Shown here: positions 56,221 through 64,000 of the stretch, piece after piece
Layout of the letters: every line of letters starts with the position of its first letter
How positions within the stretch are numbered: position 1 is the stretch's first letter
From: Kalmusia sp. IMI 367209
Lineage: Eukaryota > Ascomycota > Dothideomycetes > Pleosporales > Didymosphaeriaceae
Direction: 5' to 3'
Length of the DNA stretch: 64,000 bases
Assembly: GCA_027946365.1 (NCBI GenBank)
Contig: JAPEUQ010000003.1
Location: 2,480,001 to 2,544,000 of the forward strand
Translations under genes and position numbers: made by a program
Notes under the pieces: model-generated
Seen by the model: the letters and a program-made list of their open reading frames with translations, nothing else
Databases searched by the model: none
What the model was told of the DNA's origin: nothing

Positions 56221-56909
56221 ATGGCCCAACCAATCAGTCAGATCCCTCCACGGTCGCCCACAATGGCACCATTGCCTGCACCGCAACCATTCAGCAAGAG
56301 CACTCCACGGTCGCCCACGATCGTCCCATTGTCTGCGCGTAACATGCCGCCCCCCGAGCCCTCCCTTACCAATGTCGCTACACAACTCGAAGCCGCCAGC
56401 GCTCAGCTCCGGCAGATCGGTCAAAACACGCAGCAGGACAAGAAGGTTCAGCAAGCTCTTCTTGCCATGAACGCTCGCATCAATGGCCTCGCGAAGGAGG
56501 TCATCGACACACGAAACAATCTGAATGCGCGTATGACCCGGCTGGAAGCGCTGTGAGTCCTATCCAAATCTACTTGCTGATGACATGACAGTTTGCTAAA
56601 CAGCGAAGTGAATGGAATAGGCGCGCTAGGCAGATGAACCTCGAACGTCGACAGGGCGAGAAGCGTCTCGTGAAGCTTGGGCACCATCTTACCAATAAAC
56701 CCATACCTGCATTTCCTAGCAATGTGGATGAATTTGACAAGCTGAGTGGTATGAATTGATGCAGTTCCCCGAGCGATGGGAAATCAGGCTGACGGATGCG
56801 TGTAGTGATTGAAGTTCAGCAGATTCTCCATGCGCTCGGGCTTTCAGCTGTCGATACCCTCACCCAGCGTGACTTGTTGCGGGCCGAGATAGGGATTAGT
56901 GTTCGTTAA
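56221..56909 (+). CDS. Small Pro-rich, helical protein
   Basis: Three exons, 56221-56552, 56621-56748 and 56806-56909, give 187 residues. The N-terminus has two copies of a P-R-S-P-T element (PPRSPTMAPL and TPRSPTIVPL), possible proline-directed phosphorylation sites. A heptad-rich helix follows (TQLEAASAQLRQIGQN, then ALLAMNARINGLAKEV). The end contains PIPAFPSNVDEFDKL and IEVQQILHALGLSAV. The second acceptor is the TAG at 56618-56620; the nearer CAG at 56601-56603 leads to an early stop. Family unknown. Confidence 0.65.
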
Positions 56910-57632
56910 GTCAATCACAAGAGCTGTAATGCGTGTATCGTCATGGCATGTGGATAATTACTGGGACAGTCTAAAGGGTTGTCTATAGATATGACACCTG
57001 CGGCGTTTACTGTAGGTAATGAATAGGGGTATGGAATGATTGGATCGGAAAGATGTAGGCAATAATAAGGAAAGCATGAAAGTCTGTTGTTTCAGGAGAC
57101 GATAATTGATCTTGTTACCTTGGATTATGTGTCAATAAAGGTATTATTACACATTTATAGCTCGTCCAGAACCTATATTCCTGATTGTTTCCGCCTTTGT
57201 TGTCTAATCCTCCGACGTTACGCAAGTATCTGTACCCACACGATCCAATATGTTACCCTGCAGCTCGCATTCATATAGGCGAATAGTAGTCTTAACAGTA
57301 TGTCATCACTGATTCTTCGATGTAACTTCCGACTACGCACAAGCATGAAAATTGGAATACCAATGAAACTCATAAATTCGACCTTAGGACTAGACTTAGA
57401 CGTCCAAGTATGACCAAAACACTTGAGCATCTCGGTGGCCTGTTGATCTGGGAAGCACATCTAAGTATATAACATCGATACTGAGTGTGATATCGGAAAA
57501 CTTACTAGTTAGAGCTTCGACCTCCTGCCGTGACTTTAGGAAGTCAGGAATCGCCCCCTCCCCCCATTCCGTCTATTGAGAAGCGATTTAGTGCTTGTAT
57601 GGAAAGCTGTTTGGGTTTTGTCCAAGTCACTC
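56910..57632. other. Convergent intergenic region, 720 bp
   Basis: No gene seen. Confidence 0.5.
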
Positions 57633-59105
57633 TTACGCTCGGTCTACACTGATCGAAGTAAATCTTAGGCCCTTTGTTTCGCAGAGATTTTCCAGTTCAG
57701 TATCCGCCTCAACATCACCCATATCGTAATCATCCTCCTTCTCAGACTCCCAGTCGCCCAGGCCAATCTCCCGCAGTCGTGGCGTTGTCTTCCTCCATTT
57801 TCCATTCAAGAACTCTGTGAGCATTCTCCTCACCACATCTTTGCTCCAGGCGTCGTACTCCCAATATTCACACATATCGTCGCGCAAGACGAACGTTTCG
57901 AGGCCCGGAGAAAGCATGTTGACTAATGGCTCTACAACACCCACAGGCAACCCATATAGCATTGCAACCGGCACAGCTAAGCTCTTTAATGCGCGCAAGT
58001 CTTTTAGGCTACCGAGCGAGCCCGACATGACCCCTTGGCAACACTCCTTGTCAGCTGCTTCATCCGGGTAGCCATCGCAGCCTAGTGTGAGATGAGTGAG
58101 CGTACCGCGGACACAGTGCAGCGCTTTGCGAACGGTATCGAGATAGAGAGGCGTCTTGCTATGCGGAAGGTATGCGATGTATGTGAGGGTGTGTAAGAGG
58201 AGTGTTTGCTGGAGAATGGTGTGGAGTGATGCGGCGGGGAGGTGAATAGATGTCAGGTAGAGTTTCGTGATAAATGACGATGAGCGGACGGAAATTTCGT
58301 CATTGGAATATGAAGGATAGACAGTCATATCGTCGAGGGATAGCAGTGGCATGTTAGGGAGATGGAAAAAGGGTGTTATGAATGAGAGCTGGAGCGGAGT
58401 GTACGTTGATTGGCACATCAGCGTGACGCTTTCTAGTTTTGCACCTTGTCTACTATGCATGACATGCGCAATCATAGCGATGAAAGGATTCGTGTCGGCG
58501 TCGGTCCCCAGGAAGAAGAAAAGCGTGTCTAATGTAAGAGTGCGTAGATTCGGACATTGTAGGATCAAGAGCGCTATGGCAGTCTGCACGCTCTTTTCTT
58601 CCAATATAGCGCCTTTCAAATCCGCGATTTTCAGTAGATGTAATCTATCAATTGCATTAGTGACCATCACCTGCTCTTGAGACTCTTTCATGATCAACAT
58701 CTGGGACCCCGGAGTCGGCTCGCTACTGGCATATTTGTACTTCCTGTCCCTCATACTACGCGCTTCTGCGGCCGAAGGGTGAAGGCGAGGACATCCGTAC
58801 CCCAATCCCCGTCTTCCATGACTCCGAGCGCTGAACATCAGGCTTTTGATCGAATTCGCAATATCCTGGCTCTCAAGCACCGTTCGTAACAGATAGTATA
58901 TCTTCAGGGCGTTGTTCTCAAACGCTAGCGGCCCTTCTTTCATCTCCCATACGATTTGAACGTTCCGGTAGATGCATTCCGTGGCTGCTGTATAAAGAAC
59001 CTTGCATGTCCGGGAAACGGAAAACAGATCCGAATCAGAGAGCGAGGCGAAGATATGCGTCTTGAGCTCAGTGGGTACATTGGTAAGAGATGACATTCTG
59101 GTCAT
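57633..59105 (-). CDS. F-box protein
   Basis: Single exon, 490 residues. The N-terminal F-box (VPTELKTHIFASLSDSDLFS, then CKVLYTAATECIYRNV) would bind Skp1 in an SCF ubiquitin ligase. The rest has leucine-rich segments (LLILQCPNLRTLTLDTLFFF, FFHLPNMPLLSLDDM, GTLTHLTLGCDGYPDEA) that look like degenerate LRR-type substrate-binding sequence, and an acidic tail (ESEKEDDYDMGDVEAD). ATG 59105 is used; a second ATG three codons later is equally possible. The substrate is unknown. Confidence 0.8.
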   Translation of the reverse strand: MTRMSSLTNVPTELKTHIFASLSDSDLFSVSRTCKVLYTAATECIYRNVQIVWEMKEGPLAFENNALKIYYLLRTVLESQDIANSIKSLMFSARSHGRRGLGYGCPRLHPSAAEARSMRDRKYKYASSEPTPGSQMLIMKESQEQVMVTNAIDRLHLLKIADLKGAILEEKSVQTAIALLILQCPNLRTLTLDTLFFFLGTDADTNPFIAMIAHVMHSRQGAKLESVTLMCQSTYTPLQLSFITPFFHLPNMPLLSLDDMTVYPSYSNDEISVRSSSFITKLYLTSIHLPAASLHTILQQTLLLHTLTYIAYLPHSKTPLYLDTVRKALHCVRGTLTHLTLGCDGYPDEAADKECCQGVMSGSLGSLKDLRALKSLAVPVAMLYGLPVGVVEPLVNMLSPGLETFVLRDDMCEYWEYDAWSKDVVRRMLTEFLNGKWRKTTPRLREIGLGDWESEKEDDYDMGDVEADTELENLCETKGLRFTSISVDRA

Positions 59106-60231
59106 TTAAAAGGAATTGAATCCAAGAGTTTCCATTCATAGCTCAGTAGAGATGGGATGCCGATGGGTTGGATTATGGAAATGAAACGGGACGACGGGCA
59201 TATTCCGTGCGACGATGGCGTTTGACTTGGAGTCTGTGTCGTTGGACTCATTTGAAGAGCATTAAGATCAGTCCTGTTGTATATTTTTTATTCACAGACA
59301 TTGTGACAAGAATTTGCTATGGTGGAATTTTGCACGTTGAAGGTTCGTCTACTTGTTGATGCGAGATGCGATTAATGCGGGGTAAATTAAACGAAGATTA
59401 CGCCCTCATATGTAGAACAATAAGATTGTGAAGTTTGAAAGGATCTGCGTATCAAAACTGCACTCAGGTTAGACGGATCGAAAGGATAGACAAATTTGTT
59501 CGTGAAAAGACACAACGGTCACGTGATATTTTGCCTTTGTAGAAGCGGGCACTAGATTGCCTGGCATTGCCATTCCTCTTCAGCGCCCAACAACCCTTAC
59601 AGGAGTCCGACCGGATATTGGGTATCTGTAAAATCGCCCCGACAACTAATTTCTGTACTCTGCGACATTGCCTTTGGTATGAAGATGATGCTCGACCTGC
59701 GGCAGGCGCCTTCCTCACGCTACTGAGTACCACATCTCTGCGCATACGAGCTGGAATGATTAGCATTAGCTGGCAAGCGACATGGCCACAGTATCTCTTC
59801 TGTTCGTCTTTCTTGTTGGATAAACTACCTATCGCAATGAAAGCCGCACAGTGTCGTGTTGTCACGGAGGGGAAGAGTGGAGACTTTACAGTACCTGGCC
59901 GCCAAGATCTCTCGGCCGAAGGATGTATACCATGTTTTCGGCTCGTCGGGCTGGACGACAGTGCGCTATCATGACAGCGCGTCACAGCTATTCTAGAAAC
60001 GGGACCGAGAGCCGATTGAACGTTCTTGCGGTCAAAACCATGGGCCTCCGACTTTCTCTCTGTGTCCCCTCTTTACCGCTCGCTGAGTATCATCAGCCGC
60101 ATTACCGGCACGCAACTGGCAAATCTGTGCTTGAGTTGCTGAAAGCGCCAAACATACTTCACCAGCGATTTGGTACCGTAGAGGAGTATCTTGGGCCTTT
60201 GAAAACCGTGTTCGGGCGGTGAAGAGCCGCG
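59106..60231. other. Divergent intergenic region, 1.1 kb
   Basis: Between the F-box gene (-) and the sulfate transporter (+). Overlapping frames of 120-170 codons occur on both strands at 59464-59985 and 59567-60222 without family features; not called. Confidence 0.45.
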
Positions 60232-62820
60232 ATGGCCACTCGAAGGATCGGGAATTATTTCCAAACCAACCTTCTACACACTGACCGCGCTGCGCGGGAA
60301 GAAGAGACGCAAGCATTAGGCAAGATTGCCACACATGCCATCGGGAATACCTTCTTTGAAGAAGACCCTAGCATAGCAGAATGGCTCCGAGATCTCATGC
60401 CGACAGCAATCGGCGCAGCGGATTACGTGCAGAAACTCTTTCCTTCTACATCATGGGCGCGCCGTTATAACCTGCATTGGTTACTAGGAGATGCCATTGC
60501 TGGTAAGTACAATCCGGTCGTTTTGAAATCGAGTTTATCTTCTGCTGACATGAAAGCTTGCAGGTGTAACTGTGGGTCTAGTAGTAGTTCCTCAAGCCAT
60601 GGCCTATGCATCACTCGCTCGGCTCAGTCCAGCGTACGGCTTGTACACAACTTTCACAGGTGCATGTTTGTACTGGATATTTGGAACATCCAAAGACATA
60701 GTTATCGGAGTAAGCTTACAGATTTGAGCACAATCAGGATGATACTAACATCACTCCAGGCAACGGCAGTAGGGTCGCTGCTAATTGGCCAGGTTGTCAG
60801 CAGCATTGAGGTAGAGAAGCCGGGTGTATATGAAGCACAAGAAATTGCACATGCGATCTGCTTTCTTTGCGGGTTGATCTTGTTGATTCTTGGGTTCCTT
60901 CGCCTAGGCTGGCTTATCGAATTCATCCCATACCCTCCAATCAACGCGTTCGTCACTGCGGCCAGCATTACCATCATCTCGACACAGCTACCTACGTGCC
61001 TGGGAATCAAAGGAATCAACACCCGCGAGGCACCTTACAAAGTTTACATAAATACTTTGAAAGGTCTCCCCCATGCACATCTGGATGCTGCCATTGGCGT
61101 CAGCTCTATTGTTCTACTATTCGCTGTTCAAGGATTCTGTTCAAAGATGGAGGCTCGGAAACCTGCGCAGAAACGGATGTGGACTATGATATCCGCACTT
61201 CGATTGACTTTTACAGTGCTGTTGTATACTTTCATCAGCTGGCTCGTACACAGGACGGCACCTAAAGGTCACGAAAAGTTTCGCATCGTGGGAACGATCG
61301 AGAAAGGCTTCTCACACGCCAGCATTCCTAGAATGGACACAGAGCTGTTCGGCCTCGTAGCAAAAGACCTGCCTGCAATCGTCATCATCCTGATTGTCGA
61401 GCACATCGCTATCGCGAAGAACTTTGGCCGAGAGCACGGCTACACTGTGATCCCCTCACAGGAAATCCTCGCACAAGGCTTCGCCAATCTCCTTAGCCCT
61501 TTTGTGGGAGGCTACGTTTGTACTGGATCTTTCGGCGCTTCCGCCGTACTCACCAAAGCCGGAGTCAGAACACCACTCGCAGGTCTCTTCAGCGCTATGG
61601 TTCTGGTACTGGCGCTTTATGCACTCACTGCGGTGTTCTACTACATACCAAACGCAGCTCTGGCTGGGCTGATCATCCATGCAACCTGGAACCTGGTCAC
61701 TCCGCCGCATAAACTATACAAATTTTGGCAATTCTCACCTTTCGAGTTCGGCATCTGGATCATCGGCGTCATCCTCGCTATCTTCATCGACCTCGAAACG
61801 TCCATCTATGTCGGCATCGCGCTATCATTTGCCCTCCTCTTCATCCGCATGGCACGCACACCTGGAAAATCACAAGGCAAGGTGCAAATTACGCGGGTCG
61901 TCGATCACTCCAATAAATCCAATGCCAGTAGAACAACCTCCTCAATTTCAAGCTCTTTAGCTGGAACGAGTGAATCTACGCGAGCCGTCTTCCTCCCTTT
62001 ACACGGAAAAGCCGCTCACAACCCCCGCGTCAAGGTCGAACCAGCTTACCCAGGCGTCTTCATCTACCGCTTTGCCGAGTCCTTCAATTACATCAATCAA
62101 GCACAACACATTGACCATCTTCTCACACACATCTATACGCAAACGCGGCGCACTGTCGAAGATGACGGTGTCCCGCTCAAGGACCGGCTATGGAGTGATC
62201 CTCCGCCGTCCACACACAAGACCGACCACGATGCCCCTCTAAAGCCGCTCCTACGCGCCGTCGTGCTGGACTTCTCGACCGTCAATGTAGTTGATGTGAC
62301 GAGCGTGCAAGGATTGATTGATATGCGGAGGACGTTGGAGAAGTATGCAGCTCCGGGGGTAGTGGAGTGGCATTTCGCGGGTGTGCGGAATCGGTGGACG
62401 AGGAGAGCCCTCGTGAACGCTGGATTCGGATACCCATCTACGAGAAATGCAGAGGCAATGCGGATTTGGCGTCCGGCGTATACGGTGGCGACGTCATTCG
62501 TGGGCACTGGGGAGAACGGGGAAGGGAATCACCATAATCGCATAGCGCATGTGGATGAGCAGCTATCAAGTAAGAGCACGGCTACGCTTCAGCGCAACGC
62601 GACTGGGTCGCAAGAGTCAATCAAAAATCTCGCGAGCGGAAAAGGTGAACTGGGAATAGTTATGGTTAGTAGTGAAAAGCGGAGATTGGAGCCTGTGTAT
62701 GGAGTAGATAGACCGTTCTTTCACATCGATCTCGTGGATGCAGTAGATGCCGCAGTGCGAGATGCACGGAGGGCTGACGAGGCTTGCGCCGTCGACCACA
62801 TGAACAATGCGGAAGTCTAG
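60232..62820 (+). CDS. SulP sulfate permease with STAS domain
   Basis: Plasma-membrane sulfate transporter. Three exons, 60232-60502, 60564-60709 and 60760-62820, give 825 residues, as expected for fungal sulfate permeases. After a ~90-residue N-terminus, the SulP signature spans the first junction: GVTVGLVVVPQAMAYASLAR, then LSPAYGLYTTF. Membrane landmarks are IPYPPINAFVTAASITI, VEHIAIAKNFGREHGY, FVGGYVCTGSFGASAVLTKA and GVILAIFIDLETSIYVGIAL. The C-terminal STAS part includes VVLDFSTVNVVDVTSVQGLI. Introns are 61 and 50 nt, GT-AG. The introns happen to stay open in one frame, so an unspliced reading looks continuous but would break the signature. Confidence 0.93.
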   Translation: MATRRIGNYFQTNLLHTDRAAREEETQALGKIATHAIGNTFFEEDPSIAEWLRDLMPTAIGAADYVQKLFPSTSWARRYNLHWLLGDAIAGKYNPVVLKSSLSSADMKACRCNCGSSSSSSSHGLCITRSAQSSVRLVHNFHRCMFVLDIWNIQRHSYRSKLTDLSTIRMILTSLQATAVGSLLIGQVVSSIEVEKPGVYEAQEIAHAICFLCGLILLILGFLRLGWLIEFIPYPPINAFVTAASITIISTQLPTCLGIKGINTREAPYKVYINTLKGLPHAHLDAAIGVSSIVLLFAVQGFCSKMEARKPAQKRMWTMISALRLTFTVLLYTFISWLVHRTAPKGHEKFRIVGTIEKGFSHASIPRMDTELFGLVAKDLPAIVIILIVEHIAIAKNFGREHGYTVIPSQEILAQGFANLLSPFVGGYVCTGSFGASAVLTKAGVRTPLAGLFSAMVLVLALYALTAVFYYIPNAALAGLIIHATWNLVTPPHKLYKFWQFSPFEFGIWIIGVILAIFIDLETSIYVGIALSFALLFIRMARTPGKSQGKVQITRVVDHSNKSNASRTTSSISSSLAGTSESTRAVFLPLHGKAAHNPRVKVEPAYPGVFIYRFAESFNYINQAQHIDHLLTHIYTQTRRTVEDDGVPLKDRLWSDPPPSTHKTDHDAPLKPLLRAVVLDFSTVNVVDVTSVQGLIDMRRTLEKYAAPGVVEWHFAGVRNRWTRRALVNAGFGYPSTRNAEAMRIWRPAYTVATSFVGTGENGEGNHHNRIAHVDEQLSSKSTATLQRNATGSQESIKNLASGKGELGIVMVSSEKRRLEPVYGVDRPFFHIDLVDAVDAAVRDARRADEACAVDHMNNAEV

Positions 62821-63825
62821 TGTAATATAAAATCGAACACACGTCCCCCATTCATATGCAATTATAATATCATAGGTTTATGTGTGAGGTTGTGGCGTGC
62901 CCTGGCCAAGGCCAAGTTAGATTTGACCGGTTCCAGGTGGTATCGTGAGCAAGTATGGAAGGGAAAATACCCCTATCTCTGCACATTAACTAAAACCTAT
63001 AAGTCTCACATAATGTACTGGGTCGTGCGCAGATCATTAAAATTCCTTCCAAGCTAGAAGTACCATGGTTATCCCTCACTAGCACCAACAGGCACCAAGT
63101 TCATTTGAGAATAGCGACATCACTACTGGTTCTTGAAACATGGAAATATTGTTGAGTCACAATGAGCGAAAACTTGTATTATCGGATAAATACCTGCTCC
63201 CAGCGCGGGCTGGCCGATGAAGCAGACAAGCTGGCTCTTACACAAGGAACTCATTTCTTTAGACTGATTACACCTTCCACCTTGAAGCAGGCAATTGAGC
63301 TCCAGTCATAGCAGCGAGATCGAACAAGTGACGGCATTTGCACTCCAGCTCGAAAAGTGGCCGTCTTATCGCCTCTACGATATACAAAAAATCACTCGAA
63401 TGTATCAATGTCTAACCTCACTCACGACTCACGATCTCAAAGTTAGCGAAGCAGACAGACCGTCATCTGAGGTGCTCAATCTTTCACCTCGCCCTCGTGA
63501 ATCATTAGGTGCGACGCCTGGCTCGCACAGTTCACGCCCCTTGGAGTGAGAAAAATATAAAACGCCTACGCATCGGTCCCAGAAGTTGAGTATCTGACTT
63601 AGTACTCACTTCGTTGCCTGGCGGCACCACCACCACCTGCGCGGCAACTCTACACGCTGGAGGACCTCTTCAGATTCGACCTGCCGCTTCATAAACACCA
63701 CTAACACCCACACTTTCCAGATCAACTATCGGTCCATCAACTACAACTGAACAAATCCATACTGGTAAAATCATTCGCTGCAAAACTCACTTACACCGCA
63801 GACTCGAAACTTCGTATCAGCCGCT
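62821..63825. other. Intergenic, 1 kb
   Basis: 3' flank of the sulfate permease, then the promoter and leader of the last gene. The 84-codon frame at 63295-63549 is not supported. Confidence 0.5.
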
Positions 63826-64000
63826 ATGGATGATTATACAGCCCTCAATCGTGCCATTGCCGACGGTACGCTTTCTAACGAGGCTGCCATATCAGAACTG
63901 GTCACGCGTAAGACATACTTTGAGCACGCAGATGAGCTTTTTTCGCCCACATTTCGTGCCGAGGTATCACGTATCTTCGATGAAGCGCTTAGCAAGGCAC
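63826..64000 (+). CDS. Start of an unknown gene (runs off the window)
   Basis: ATG 63826 opens a frame of 58 codons that is still open at the end of the window: MDDYTALNRAIADGTL, then SELVTRKTYFEHADELF. It is acidic and helical with no signal peptide. A C/A-rich leader before it fits a fungal gene start. Function cannot be told. Confidence 0.5.
   Translation, partial: MDDYTALNRAIADGTLSNEAAISELVTRKTYFEHADELFSPTFRAEVSRIFDEALSKA

Noticed and set aside
59464..59985. 173-codon minus-strand frame upstream of the sulfate permease
   Set aside because: Composition is not protein-like, there is no recognisable motif, and equally long frames lie on the other strand.

Overview
The window is nuclear DNA of a filamentous ascomycete (Pezizomycotina, most likely a Dothideomycete). 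The signs are short 45-190 nt GT-AG introns in most genes, a Zn2Cys6 regulator at each of two places, secreted and GPI-type proteins, and HET-domain genes. There is no operon structure, rRNA, CRISPR or prophage. Species cannot be read from the sequence. Gene models were built by hand from reading frames, splice sites and remembered family motifs; no database search was run.

Layout. 1-7.7 kb: end of a Zn2Cys6-type regulator, ribosomal protein L9 (7 exons, one of 8 nt), an aldo-keto reductase, a DUF6699-like protein and a small basic protein. 7.7-9.3 kb holds no clear gene. 9.3-20 kb: borate/bicarbonate transporter (-), SET-domain protein, secreted Cys-rich protein, HAK/KUP potassium transporter. 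20-25 kb: coiled-coil protein and a kinase-like protein with ankyrin-type sequence (-). 25-28 kb: gene-poor, with a decayed CorA-like transporter. 28.7-31.7 kb: a sugar-transporter-like MFS gene in 16 exons. 33-38 kb: an SGNH/GDSL hydrolase, a small secreted protein, a coding relic, and a divergent pair of tiny membrane coiled-coil proteins that both end in PPPPY. 38.9-41.3 kb: dipeptidyl-peptidase IV-like gene with an apparent +1 frameshift before the catalytic His.

41.7-49.5 kb is the most unusual block. It holds a HET gene fused to a coiled coil and a ubiquitin-like domain but cut by an in-frame amber codon, a DEDDh exonuclease-like gene with an in-frame TAA before a zinc-finger tail, and a gene that appears to encode three HET domains in tandem through two equivalent introns. 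The HET repeats differ by CpA/TpG to TpA changes typical of repeat-induced point mutation (RIP), and several stops in this block fit the same process. 50-64 kb returns to ordinary gene content: Zn2Cys6 regulator, GPI-type secreted protein, small membrane protein, a divergent pair of small coiled-coil genes, F-box protein, SulP sulfate transporter and the start of another gene.

How the parts fit. The left and right thirds are housekeeping, ion-transport (borate, potassium, sulfate, sugar) and secreted functions. The middle is accessory: HET proteins act in fungal non-self recognition and cell death, and the neighbouring broken genes suggest fast turnover. The PPPPY pair could be membrane adaptors for a Rsp5/Nedd4 ubiquitin ligase, which in fungi controls transporter turnover; that link is inference only.
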